Origin: Zingiber officinale | Taxonomy: Eukaryota > Streptophyta > Magnoliopsida > Zingiberales > Zingiberaceae | NCBI RefSeq assembly: GCF_018446385.1 | Contig: NC_056002.1 | Span: 8,628,894-8,692,893 of the forward strand | DNA length: 64,000 nt | Reading direction: 5' to 3' | Shown here: positions 21,330-32,801 of the stretch, piece by piece | How the letters are laid out: each line of letters starts with the position of its first letter | How positions within the stretch are numbered: position 1 is the first letter of the stretch | Program-made: the position numbers and the translations under genes | Notes under the pieces: generated by a model | What the model was told of the DNA's origin: nothing | The model's input: only the letters and a program-made list of their open reading frames with translations | The model's database searches: none

Positions 21330-22247
21330 TGTTGGACCCTGTGGTGGTTTTAATGTGATCAACCAAGTTAGGTTAGGTTCTGTTTGTTATTTAATCCCTA
21401 TGTCTAGGTGTGCAGGAGCTTAGAAGCGCAGGAAGTTGAGTGGAAGATACAGCTAGCGAGAAGAACGACACGGGAAGGGAACCGACAGGCTCGGTGCGTT
21501 CGAAGGACGAGAGAGCTGCGGAAGAGTACACTGGTGGATGAGAAGAATGTGCGCGACGTTCGAGGGATGAGAAGTTGGGACGGAAGACTCCTCGAGGAGA
21601 AGGCCGGGAATTGGGTTCGGGTGAGCCCTATTTCGGTTGGCCGCAATCACCCATGCATTCGGAGCCTCGGAAGAAGAGAACAAGTCAAAAGGAGCTGGAA
21701 AAGCTAGCTAGAGGCGCTTTCAACGAAGTGCTGAAGGCGCCTGCGCTGACTGCAATCTTGGAGGCGCCTTCATTGCCTTGAAGGCACCCTCAACCTTGTC
21801 CAGGGCGCCTTCAAGGCCATTGAAGGCGCCTTCGACCCAGTCTAGATGACTGTTGCGAGTTTAGATAAAGTTCTATCAGTTGACTCAGCTGGAGGCACCC
21901 TCAAGGCTGGAGATAAGTTTTCCAAGAGCTATATAAAAGGCCCCTGGAGCTAGGAAATCATCCAATCAATTCTGTATCAACTTCCTAGCAACTGTTTGAG
22001 CTTCTACTATGTAAAAGACTTCTCCGCCTTCAGAAAAGGAGACTGTTCTAGTGCGCTTTTTTCAACCACCTTGGATTAACAACCTTCTTGGTTGTAACCA
22101 AGTCAAAACGCTGAGTCTGCTTTTCTTTTCAGTTATTTCGTTTTAATTTGTATTGTTGCTATTATTTTTGAGTTAAAAGTTTGAGAAGGGTAATTTTTAT
22201 TTCAGGCAATTCACCCCTCTCCTCTTGTCGGCCTTGCTGCACCAACA
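21330..22247 (+). repeat. Long LTR, plus-oriented arm
   Basis: Starts TGTTGGACCCTGTGGTGG and ends GGCCTTGCTGCACCAACA. The purine tract AAAAGGGAGAGAT is directly to the left and the primer site ATTGGTATCAGAAC directly to the right. Confidence 0.85.
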
Positions 22248-22657
22248 ATTGGTATCAGAACCCGGACTGCCAGAAGGTTTAACCACTTACTGTGCACAAG
22301 AGCTATGGTCTAATTGAGCCATGTAGGTACAATATTTAATATGTGGTCTCCTCTTGAGCGGGTCGTGTCCAGTGTACCTCTAAACGCAAGGTACCCCCAA
22401 GTATAACTTGGATATCCATCCCTCAGTCTATCTCGACCTAGTCATATTCAGCGTTGATCTAGATATCCATGTCCCCTCTAGATATCTGTTTGATCAAGGA
22501 CTATTTCCAAATTAATATACTCATTAATCTGTGGAGCTTTATCATTAATTATATACGAACAGAAAAATAATAATTAATGATAAATATTTATCTTTATTAA
22601 ATCATTATCCACAAAATACATAAGGAGTGTCTTGGCACATAAGTGCACACACTAACA

Positions 22658-24080
22658 ATCTCCCACTTGCACTATTACCAAACACTATGGACTCTCAATC
22701 CTAGGCTCCTCACATGGGTCTCATGTTTCTGTAGAGGTAAGGCCTTTGTGAGTGAGTCTGCGATATTCTCGCTGGTATCTACTCTGCTAACCAACACATC
22801 ACCTCTTTGAACAATCTCTCTAACGAGGTGATACTTCCTTAGTACATGCTTGGATTGTTGGTGAGACCTTGGCTCCTTTGCCTGTGCTATGATTGCATTA
22901 TTGTCACAATATAGTACAACTGGATCAACAATGCTAGGAACCACTTCAAGCTCTGCCATGAAGTTCTTGATCCACATAGCTTCCTTTGCTACCTATGAAG
23001 CTGCTATGTACTCGGACTCAGCTGTTGAATCTGCAACTGTCTCCTGCTTGGAACTCCTCCAGCAAACAACAACACTATTCAGACAAAACACATATCCTTG
23101 CTACAATTTTAGATCATCCTGATCTATCTGAAAACTTGCGTCAGTATATCCTCTGACGACTAATTCCTCGTCTCTTCCAAAAACTAAGAACATGTTCTTT
23201 ATTCTTCTAAGATACTTGAGGATAGTCTTTACCGCTGTCCAATGATCCTTTCCAGGATCTGACTGATATCTACTCGTCATGCTTAATGCATACGAGACAT
23301 CTGGTCGAATGCATATCATAGCATACATTATGGACCCTATAGTCAAAGCATAAGGTATCTTGTCCATTCTACTTCTTTCCTCTTGTGTTCTTGGACGCAT
23401 AGCCTTGGAAAGATGCACACCATGTGACACTAGTAAATATCCTCTCTTGGAGTCCTGTGTACCAAATCTATTCAATATTATATCAATGTATAAACCTTGA
23501 CTTAACCCTAGTAACCTGTTTTGTCTATCTCAGTATATCCTAATACCTAAGACATAGGTTGCATCCCCAAGATCTTTCATTGAGAAACACTCTCCCAACC
23601 AAGTCTTGGTAGATTCTAGGCTAGGGATGTCATTGTCTATAAGAAGTATATCATCAACATACAACACTAGGAACATAATCTTGCTCCCACTAACCTTCTT
23701 GTAAACGCAAGGTTCTTCTGGATTTTTGACAAAAGAAAAATCTTTAATGGCTTTGTCAAATTGTAGATTCCAACTCCGAGATGTTTGCTTTAGTCTATAA
23801 ATGGACTTCTTGAGTCTACATAACTTATTACCGTTCTCAGATTTTATAAAACTGGAGGTTGTACCATATATACCTCCTCCTGTAACCTTCCATTTAAGAA
23901 AGCAGTTTTAACATCCATTTGCCAAATCTCGTAATCCTTGTAAGTTGTTATAGCTAGTAAAATTATAATGGACTTAAGCATTGCAACGGGCGAAAATGTT
24001 TCATCATAGTCAATTCCATGACGTTGATTGAAACCCTTTGCCACAAGCCTAGTTTTATAGGTACTGATGTTCCCATCCAT
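22658..24080 (-). mobile_element. Outer Copia: reverse transcriptase and RNase H region
   Basis: Recognisable Copia blocks include the RT start (NQRHGIDYDETFSPV, WQMDVKTAFLNG), the connecting region (PYALTIGSIMYAMICIRPDV) and RNase H near the 3' end (YCDNNAIIAQAKEP, KHVLRKYHLVRE). This is a fossil reading region and no functional product is expected. Confidence 0.85.
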
Positions 24081-24365
24081 GTTAATCTTTTTCTTGAAGA
24101 TTCATTTGCACCCTATGGGTTTTACCCTAATTGGCACATCAACTAACTCCCAAACTTGGATGGTGTACATGGAATCCATTTCAGATTTCATAGCTTCCAA
24201 CCATTTCTCATAATCATTTGAAGCAATTGCTTCTTCTTAAGCCGATGGTTCATCATCTTCGATGAGTAACACTTCCTCATCTTGGGTTACTAGCCAACCA
24301 TATCTATTTGACTCTCGGTGTATTCTTGTAGACTTACGTTGATCTCGCGTTTCTTGAGCAGTTTC

Positions 24366-25262
24366 TTAAGTCGATGGTTCATCATCTTCGATGAGTAACA
24401 CTTCCTCATCTTGGGTTACTAGCCAACCATATCTATTTGATTCTCGGTGTATTCTTGTAGACTTACATTGATCTCGCGTTTCTTGAGCAGTTTCAGATGA
24501 AGGAGACACTTGTACTTCTGGCATTGTCTCATTATCCAATTGTTCATCTTCCAACATGTTTGTAGAGTCTATAATTTCTTCAAGACTTACTTTACTCCCA
24601 CTACTTTCTTTAAAAATAAATTCTTTTTCCAAGAAAGTAGCATATCGAGCAACAATAACTTTGTGCTCACTTGGCAGATAAAAATAATATCCCATTGTAG
24701 CTTTGGGATAATCTACAAACGTACATTTTATGGATCTTGCTGTAAGATTATTAGAATTTTTATTCTTCACATAAGCATCACAACCCCATATCTTAAGATA
24801 AGACAAATTTGGTTTCTTTCCAAACCATAATTCATAAGGAATCTTATCTACAGTCTTGGTTGGAACTCGGTTAAATGTGTGTGCTACTGTTTCTAAGGCA
24901 TAGCCCCAAAATTACATTGGAAGGCTTGCATGACTCATCATTGATCTAACCATATCCATGAGTGTACGATTTCTCCTTTCTGAAACACCATTCCACTCCG
25001 GCATTCTAGGAGGTGTAAGTTGGAAAATTATCCCACACTCTTTTAGGTAATTAATGAACTCTTGGCTTAGATACTCGCCACCTCGATCACTCCGAAGGGC
25101 CTTAATGTTCTTGCCACGTTGATTTTCTACCTCATTCTTGAACTCCTTAAACTTGTCTAGAGTTTTAAACTTATGTCTCATTAAGTAGACATATCCATAT
25201 CTACTTAAATTGTCAGTAAAAGTCACGAAGTAGATATATGCTCCTCTAGCCTGAACTTGCAA
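24366..25262 (-). mobile_element. Outer Copia: integrase region
   Basis: The integrase core is recognisable by FVTFTDNLSRYGYVYLMRHK, LRSDRGGEY and PEWNGVSERRNRTLMDMVRS, then the C-terminal part YLKIWGCDAYVK. The CACTA element at 25283-31172 lies just upstream in reading direction, and the pre-integrase part is beyond it (31205-31576, LTYLWHCRFGHI). Confidence 0.85.
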
Positions 25263-25289
25263 TGTCCCACAAACATCACTATCACTACA

Positions 25290-25560
25290 ACAAAAACTGC
25301 AAACGACAACACCCCTACGACAACGGTTTTAAGAGAAAGCGTTGCATATTTGCTCAAAGACAACGGTTTTTGCCAAAACCGTTGTCTTTGAACTCCCCAT
25401 TAAATATAAAAGACAACGGTTTTGGCAAAACTGTTGTCATTGAGCAATATTTTTTTTTAACGACAACACTTTTTACAACGGTTTTATAAACCGTTGTCTT
25501 TATCCGCGTTTTTAGCGTCTACAACAACAGTTTTGAAAAAATCGTTGTAATTGAATTTGG
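25290..25560. repeat. Left subterminal repeats of the Pack-CACTA
   Basis: Multiple CGACAAC, ACAACGGTTTT and AAACCGTTGTC words in both orientations; putative transposase-binding sites. Confidence 0.8.
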
Positions 25561-25783
25561 TCATTTCCCCCCCCTCGCTGTTTTCCTTTCCCTTGTTGTT
25601 TTCATTTCGGCGCCGTGTTTTTCCTTTGCGATCCCGAACCTAGGGCAATTTTCTTTCCCTCTCCTCATACAATCTCTTCACGCCATCCCGTCGACCACTG
25701 GATCTTCCTCCACAACGGTGTGCTCTCCTCTCTCTCTCATTCTCACCCTCACTCTTGATTTGTCTACCTTTGCCTCCTAAAGG

Positions 25784-26125
25784 TTCGAGATGAGCCATGT
25801 CCTTGGTGGGCTCCTTGCATCTTCCCCTCTTCTGGCACAAGCCTAGACCCGCTGCCTTCGTGCCAATGCAGGTAGCGCCAACTTCGTCATTGACAGGAGC
25901 GACGATGCGGTCTTCATCACCTTCTCCGGGACGCAAGCCGTCGCTTCGTCGTCTGGCCTTGGCAGAGGGTTCTTCGAACTTGCTTCCCTATACAGCGACA
26001 CACACGACATCTTCGCACCGCTGGGAAGAGGCGAGGAGGGTGACGGCGGGAAGCCGCAGCCCATGCTCCTCCAGGCCAGTGCCCTCCGCTTGTTTATGAG
26101 CTTGTACCACACCTCCGAGTTCCAG
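25784..26125 (+). pseudogene. PAD4-like N-terminal exon captured by the CACTA
   Basis: One 342-base stretch reads FEMSHVLGGLLASSPLLAQA, then TRCLRANAGSANFVIDRS, DDAVFITFSGTQAVAS and finally MLLQASALRLFMSLYHTSEFQ before a GT donor. This resembles the start of the lipase-like domain of monocot PAD4 (phytoalexin deficient 4), a partner of EDS1 in plant immunity. There is one in-frame stop after LLAQA, and only exon 1 is present, without the lipase-like core or EP domain, so it is a fragment. The family call is from memory of PAD4 N-termini; a SAG101/EDS1 relative is the alternative. Confidence 0.6.
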
Positions 26126-26706
26126 GTCTGCGCTCGATCTTTTTTTCCTTCGATTAGGGTTTCCTCTGCTTCAGATTCAATCAAATTAGGGTCATTTTTT
26201 TAAAAAAATAATTCACCAAATCGTCTTAATCGTATCATTAATTGAATATAGCGATCATTTTCCACGAGATTTGTTCCTCTAGTTTTTCTTAATGACTTCT
26301 TAGATCAGAGAAGAACATGAAAACATATGTCTGTTTCGCATGTAAGCAAGCTTCTTCTGCAGGGTTTATAGCAGACTGCAAAGGCATCAAGATTTTAGCC
26401 ATGGCATCCTTGTTTATTATTGTTTCTGTTCATGTCTATAGAACTACAGCAGAGTCGGAGATGCATATTTCTACATTATATGCTCCAAGAAGACTGCCCA
26501 TTTTCTAACAAAGAGAGACAACAAGTTTCAGTCAAAATAGGCTAATTTTTCCATGCCTGGAGAAGGCAGCAGAATCTTTGATATCCAAGTAAGTTTGATC
26601 TGCTTTCCATCATAAAATTAGCATGTGACCTCTTCTATACTCCTTTTGTTGTTTAGTCAGTATTAAGATAAGAAGTTCTGATTTTAAATCATTAATTAGT
26701 ATTAGG
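26126..26706. other. Unassigned segment between captured PAD4 and aminotransferase pieces
   Basis: Contains leader-like sequence (GATTAGGGTTTCCTCTGCTT near 26153) and a 63-codon open frame (26317-26508) without recognised domain. It may be intron or 5' leader DNA captured with either gene. Confidence 0.35.
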
Positions 26707-28024
26707 ATGGCGCCGAAGCCGCTGGACTACGAGTTCCTGAATGAGAATGTGAAGAAAGTTGCATATGCTGTTAAAGGGGAGCTTTACCTGCGGGCTTCGG
26801 AGTTGCAGAAGGAGGGGAAGAAGGTTATGATGCTTTCTCATACACAATTTTCGTTGATTGTGCCACAACATGATTTGAGTTAAATAGAATAAATTTTATT
26901 GAAAGAGACTCTTATTTCGATTCTTGAAAGATCTGACTTTGATTGTTTTTTTCCATTCTTGTTATCTGGTTGAAGATATCTTCCTGGGTTATTTAGCACT
27001 GTATATGTTTGCTTTATTGCTTGTATCAAGATATGAAGTGCACATATGCCTTTGATTCTTTTTATTGTTAGCTTGTTGGGATGCCACTTGTGAGATTAAA
27101 ATTTGAGGTTATAATACTGCACTCCCCTTGCAATTTATTCTTAAGAAACAAGATACAAGTTGGACTTACTTTCCATGAGATTGGTTTTTTTTGTTGTTTG
27201 CAGATTATTTTCACAAATGTCGGGAACCCTCATGCTCTCGAATAGAAGCCATTAACATTTCCCCGTCAGGTTTCCATTTTCTCTTTATTCTTTCTTAAAA
27301 ACTACTTGTATCAAAGTGTTGATCATTCTTCTCTATTGCTTAACTTAAGGAACGCAGCGAGAAAAAATCATCTTCACAAGTCAAAAATTCCTTGTACATG
27401 GAGCAATTTCTCCTTCTCTGTGCTCCCTGAGATAAAGAGACATTTTCCATTAGATTTCTCTTTTTAATGGTGTAATTTTTTACCTATACTATTCTCCAGG
27501 TGGTAGCATTATGCCAAGCTCCATTTCTATTGGATGACCCTAATGTCGGGCTTTTATTCCCAGCAGATGTCATTGCAAGAGCTAAACATTATCTTTCATT
27601 GAATTCGGGTGGTTTAGGTATTCACATATTCCTACAATTTTCAACTCGCAGTCTACTTAAACCTTTTCCTTTTTAATGCAGTCTGTTTCTCAAGCTAAAC
27701 TGCTTTGCAACTTGTTTCCTCTTGTTAATGGTGATCTGGAAAAGAAATGTATTCTGTACTTATTTGTGCATTTGTAACCCAAGCAATTTTTATGTTGGCC
27801 TTTTCATAACATTTGTGTCATATTCCAGTTTTTAGTTGTATCTTTATATGTAACAAACTCAAAACATCATCTGCAGGCTTGTTATTTTTTTTCATGTTGA
27901 TGAGTAAATATTGTTTTAGTCATTCTGATAAGAATCTCAACTTTCTTTCGAGCAATCAGGTGCATATAGTGATTCTCGAGGACTTCCTGGAATTAGGAAA
28001 GAATTTGCAGAGTTCATTGAAAAA
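26707..28024 (+). pseudogene. Glutamate:glyoxylate (alanine) aminotransferase fragment captured by the CACTA
   Basis: Four exons with GT-AG introns are 26707-26823 (MAPKPLDYEFLNENVKK to ELQKEGKK), 27204-27269 (IIFTNVGNPHAL, KPLTFPRQ), 27500-27617 (VVALCQAPFLLDDPNVGLLF) and 27960 to about 28024 (AYSDSRGLPGIRKEFAEFIE). This is the N-terminus of the alanine aminotransferase family and is closest in memory to peroxisomal glutamate:glyoxylate aminotransferase of photorespiration. The usual GQK is E-stop-K in exon 2, and the catalytic lysine and PLP-binding parts are absent. Introns are retained, so capture was at the DNA level. The fragment ends abruptly around 28025-28087, where FEN1 sequence begins. 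Confidence 0.85.
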
Positions 28025-28087
28025 TCTATGCATGAGTTGGACTTTTTTATTTCTTCTTCTAACTCTTGACATTTTGTATGGCCGATA

Positions 28088-29398
28088 AGTCATTTGCAAG
28101 GGATGTTCAATCGAACTATAAGATTATTAGAAGCAGGTATCGAGCCAGTGTAAGTTCATTTGCATGTCTAAATATCATTTTGTTTATCATTCAGCCACCA
28201 TATTTTATTATCATCTTTTTTATGCCAGATATGTATTTGACGGTCAACCTCCAGAGCTGAAGAAACAAGAACTTGCCAAAAGGCTAGTCTTTATAGTTTT
28301 GTCATTGTCCCCCTCCTTTTTTTTTGTTGCAAGATAATGATAATCTTTAAGCTTATTTTATTCTTTAGATATTTAAAGAGGAAAGATGCAACTAATGATC
28401 TGAACACAACAATTGAGGTCATTGCTTGTGCATAACAAGTACCTTTATTGGGACTCTTCAGTGTGCTAGAATTTCTTTTGCTGTCTTGGTTACATTTGTT
28501 GTTTGCAGACTGGTGATTTGGAGGGAATTGAAAAGTACAGCAAAAGGACTGTCAAGGTAATCTTTGATATTGCTATTTTATTGGAAATTACCATGAGGAT
28601 CTTATTGATTATGATGCAATCAGCATAAAGTTAGCATGCTGATTATCTGTTTTCTTCATATGTAACATAGAGTTTCTTTAAATATATTTTGAACTTTCAA
28701 ATTACTTTCTTGAAGAATTTGATTCTAGTAGATGACTGTAGAGTTTTTTCACAGGTAACCAAGCAATATAATGAAGATTGTAAACGTCTCTTAAGACTAA
28801 TGGGTGTGCTTACTATTGAGGTAAACTAGTCTACTTTCACTTATTGAATTCTTTATCCTTGCTACAAGAATTTGAACTAACAATGACACAATTTTACTTT
28901 CTCTTGCAAACATTTCCTAAAGTTGCATGCAATTGCTTAATATACAAGTATTGTATCTCTAGTTTTAGAAGCTAAACTCATCTTTCTGATCTAAAGGCAC
29001 CCTGTGAAGCAGAAGCTCAATGCACAGCTTTTTTCAAAAGTGACAAGGTAAAATGATGCAATGTAACACATTCTATTTTATTTTTTTTAACTTTAATATC
29101 CTAAACGTATTTGTTTGTTATCAATCTCTAGGTGTTTGCGGTTGCCTCAGAAAACATGGATACTTTAACTTTTGGGGTACCAAGGTTTCTCCATCATTTA
29201 ATGGATCCTAGTTCCAAAAAAATCTCTGTGATGGAATTTGACGTTTCAAAGGTATATTTATTCTGCTTATTGCTAATTGAATTACTGTATTTATTCTCAT
29301 CCTTATTTTTCAGGTTTTTGAAGAGCTAAGACTCACTATGGATCATTTCATTGATTTGTGTATTCTCTTTGGATGTGATTATTGTGATAACATTAAAG
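28088..29398 (+). pseudogene. FEN1 (flap endonuclease 1) fragment captured by the CACTA
   Basis: Nine exon pieces with introns are 28088-28149 (SHLQGMFNRTIRLLEAGIEP), 28229-28282 (YVFDGQPPELKKQELAKR), 28369-28417, 28509-28556 (KYSKRTVK), 28755-28820 (QYNEDCKRLLRLMG), 28997-29047 (APCEAEAQC), 29132-29251 ([29 protein letters not shown]), and 29314-29398 ([19 protein letters not shown]), with the phase kept at each join I checked. FEN1 cuts 5' flaps during DNA replication and repair. The start, the C-terminus and the H3TH region are missing. The first Asp of the usual SEDMD active-site motif is Asn, and one donor is GC. No stops were seen within the exons, so capture may be fairly recent. Confidence 0.88.
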
Positions 29399-30739
29399 GT
29401 AAACTTTCTTATGAGATATTGTACATTCAACAAGTTTAACATACAAGGCTAGTACTCTACTGCTTACTGTTTACGAAATTTGATAACTAATGTTCATTCA
29501 AATCTCTAGTATGATAATGCTTGTGTGGTTGAATATGATGTCAGTGCTACAACTGTTCCATGTCTATGTTACTTGGACTTGATATAGTTCAACATGAGTA
29601 TGATCGCAATCTCTGACATGACTATTTTTACAAATTGTACATGTGTTCAATAGGATTAGTGATTGTTCACTCTTAGTGTCACTGTTTGAGTGTCATTATC
29701 CAAGTATCTATATCCAACGCAGATTCCATGAAATAAATTATACACATACCTTTGCCCAATACCTCATTCTAACATTTGATGTTACATGACGCTTATTTAG
29801 TTGTTTCTGCATTATGCAAGGACTGACGGTTAAATTATATTTTGTGAATACCAGAGTTCTTTTCCTTTCAAACACAACATTGATATTCCTCTTCCAATGT
29901 GTTACTCATGAATGCAGCTGATTGAGAGAGGATTTATTATTATTATTATTAGAACCATATTTCGATAAGGCTCCTTGAGTCACATGGAGTACATTAGTTG
30001 GAAGATTTTTTCCATTTCTTCTAGCAGTGGCTAATAGTTCTGCAACATGTACAAATAGATACTCAAAGATTATGTTCAAGGGTAGTCATAAGTTTGAGTC
30101 AATGTAAAACTTGATGAAGTTGCAAAAAATCCTCTTTAAACCAGTCATTAGTTGAAAACATAAGAGAAGGAGGAAAATTTGTAATTGTCTATTTTTTCCC
30201 TAACTGGATAAAAGTAGTTTTTTAGTTGCTCTTATTCTTTGGTAGTCATATTTATAGTAATTTTGACTATAACCACCTCAAACATGCAACTTCGAGTATA
30301 AAATGGCTTGTTTCCTTGTATTGCTTATTTTCCAAGAATTTATATTGTCATGTAGACTATAATATGGAATTATGGAATTTTATAAGTTTTGTTGAATTTT
30401 TCTTTTGCAGGTCGGGCAATTCGTGAGGCTTGAGTTTTTTTGATGCAAGAAGTGAGCTTTGTTAGGATGTAGCTTGCCTTGCTAATTTGTAAATTAAAAG
30501 CGCGCCATATGGAGAACAACAAATGGAAAACATGTGATTTAATGTATATGGAGAACAGTAATGAAAAACATGTGTATTTTGATGAGTAACAACTCATTTT
30601 GTATATTTTTGTATATGTGTGGCTACAAGATGAATTATATATGGATGTTTATTTTAGATTTAATGTAGTAAATATTTAGTTTTGTATTGGTGGTTTGCTT
30701 ATAGTAAAATAAGATTGATTGTTTGGTATTAATGAACAT
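29399..30739. other. Unassigned right interior of the Pack-CACTA
   Basis: AT-rich, with a (TTA)n tract at 29934-29953 and a GGTCGGGCAATTCGTGAGGC segment after a CAG at 30410 that could be a further exon edge. No domain was recognised. Confidence 0.35.
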
Positions 30740-31160
30740 TAAAGACAACAGTTAAAAATATTGTAAAAACTATGTAAACCACAACGATTTTTTTTTGAAA
30801 AAAGTGATAAAAGACAACGGTTTTATCCGTTGTAAAATATATTAAAACTGTTGTAAAAAAAAAATAAAATGAGTAAATATTATCTACCACAACAGTTTAT
30901 ATTTGTTGTAAAAAGAGTCTACTACAACGGTTTATTTCTGTTGTTGAAATTAGCTACCACAACGGTTTTAAACCGTTGTCGTATCCTTCGTAGCTAAATT
31001 TTGAGCATATATACAACAACGGATAAAAATCGTTGTCAAATGTCTACAAAGACAACGGATTCAAAACCGTTGTCGTAGGCCAATACATTCTACAACACCC
31101 TAAGTTACAACGATTTTTTGACCCTACGACAACGGATAATATCCGTTGTCGTTTGCAGTT
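30740..31160. repeat. Right subterminal repeats of the Pack-CACTA
   Basis: The same GACAACGG / CCGTTGTC words as at the left end, about a dozen copies, many as close inverted pairs. Confidence 0.8.
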
Positions 31161-31204
31161 TTTGTTGTAGTGTATGTATGAGTTCTAGTGGTTCCTTTGC
31201 CCGT

Positions 31205-32620
31205 TCACCTACCTTGTAAACATGCTTCACATGTATCTATAGGTTCTAATTCAAAAGAGTCAAAATACTCATTAGCGATGTGTTTCTGGGTTATATGACC
31301 AAATCTACAGTGCCAGAGATATGTTAAGTTTGAGTCATGTAATTTCTGTTTCTTACTTTCAATACAATAGATCAGTTCATCTAAGTTAAGAACATAAAGA
31401 TCATTATTCAATAAACCATTCCCATATAATATATTATTCAAATAAAAGGAACACAACTTGTCCTTGAATTGAAATACAAATCCCTTGGTGTCTAAACTTG
31501 ACACCGAAATGATATTCTTTGAGAAACTAGGAACTAAATAATAGTTTTCTAAATTCAAAACAAGTCCACTAAACAAATTTATTGAATAGGTTCCTACAAC
31601 TAACGCAAAAACTCTCGCTCCATTAGTTACTCATAGGTCCATTTCGCCCTTGGACAACCATTTAAAGTCACTTAGACCCTGCATGTTCGCACAAATGTGA
31701 GAACTACTTCCAGAATCTATGACCCATGATGAAGAAACAGAAAGATTGCACTCTATCATAAAGATACCTGAAGCATCCGCTCTACTGGCATTCTTCTTCA
31801 TGAAAATATAGCAGTTTTTCTTCCAGTGACCTTTCTTGCCACAATGGAAGCACATCGCCTCCTTCTCATCAGATTAGGGTACCTGTATCCCTTTCTTAAG
31901 CTTCTTCTGAACTTGATATTTAGGATTCTTCACTGCATTAGCCTTAGGATTAAACTTCCCCGTGCTTGGGTGCTTGTTGGTCTTTTTGACCATCATTGCA
32001 TGCAGTGAAGGATTTACCTTCATATGCTTTTCAGTAGTTTTCAGCATTACCATCAGATCAGTCAAACTCTTGTCCATGTTGTTCATGTTGAAGTTCAACA
32101 CAAACTGAGAAAATGATGGAGGTAGTGACGACAGGATTAGGTCTACAGCCAAGTCCTGGTCTAACTTGGAACCTAAGCTCTCGAGCCTCTCTATGTACCC
32201 GATCATCTTGAGTACATGAGACCCAACTTGGTTTTCTTCCTCCAACATGGTACGAAATAGTGCTCGAGATATTTCATACCTCTCTACTCTCGCACTCTCT
32301 TGGAAGAGCTCATGCAAGTGTTGATCAATCTCCCTAGCACTCATGTTCTCATGCTGTCTCTGTAACTCGGGAGACATAGAAGACAGCATGATACATTGCA
32401 CATCTAGTGCATCTTCCATATACTGAGAATAATATGACTGATCTTCCTCTGAAGAATTGGGATGTAGGCTCTTTTAGTGGTTCATCTTCGAGCACGTAAA
32501 TTTTTCTCTCATGTCTTAAGATGATTTTTAATTTCCTATACCAATCCAGGTAGTTGGAACCGAGGAGGATATTCTCTTTCTCGAGAATGCTTCACAGTGA
32601 TAAGGTACTTGTGTTTGCCA
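31205..32620 (-). mobile_element. Outer Copia: gag and gag-pre-integrase region
   Basis: Gag helical region (VQCIMLSSMSPELQRQHENM, SLPPSFSQFVLNFNMN), zinc knuckle (MCFHCGKKGHWKKNC), protease-like site (WVIDSGSSSHIC) and the gag-pre-integrase block. It is a fossil of the outer element, lying between the two nested insertions. Confidence 0.85.
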
Positions 32621-32801
32621 TCTAAAATTTAAAGCAGAGTTTTAGTATTTGCGGAATATATTTAATAAAGATCTTTTATAACTCTTATTATTTTATTCAA
32701 GTCCAACATCCCTCATTGTTAGAATCAGGAATTGGTTGGTAACAATTCCTAATAGGACCGAAACCCTGAATCATATAAAATGCACACAGTTGAGTTGTAC
32801 C

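Larger units (their letters stand above)
19398..22336. mobile_element. Chimeric LTR block with two facing LTRs, inside the outer 3' LTR
   Basis: The parts in order are a 198-bp LTR (19398-19595, minus), its leader with a tRNA-Met-like primer site (19596-19868), a 938-bp LTR (19869-20806, minus), a 523-bp spacer with purine tracts at both ends (20807-21329), a 918-bp LTR (21330-22247, plus) and a partial leader (22248-22336, plus). The two long LTRs are inverted copies, and the leaders on the outside are inverted copies too, giving arms of about 1 kb. Normal elements carry direct LTRs. Left and right edges are set by comparison with the intact outer LTR. It is broken as an element. Confidence 0.75.
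18383..22657 (-). repeat. 3' LTR of the outer Copia element, interrupted
   Basis: Matches 47595-49079 from 18383 to about 19398 and from about 22337 to 22657. The DNA between is a foreign LTR block. It is followed to the right by the purine tract (minus-strand AAGTGGGAGAT). Confidence 0.85.
25283..31172 (+). mobile_element. Pack-CACTA transposon carrying three host-gene fragments
   Basis: Ends CACTACAACAAAAACTGC (25283-25300) and its inverted copy (31155-31172) are perfect over at least 18 bases. They are flanked by the 3-bp duplication TAT (25280-25282 and 31173-31175), the hallmark of CACTA elements. Subterminal regions (25290-25560 and 30740-31160) are full of CAACGGTTTT / AAAACCGTTG words in both orientations. 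There is no transposase. The interior holds, in one orientation and with introns, a PAD4-like exon, a glutamate:glyoxylate aminotransferase fragment and a FEN1 fragment. It must have moved with a transposase made elsewhere. It landed in the integrase region of the outer Copia element. Confidence 0.92.

Noticed and set aside
20453-21781. Pairs of similar open frames on opposite strands
   Set aside because: They are the same LTR sequence present in inverted orientation, not two genes.
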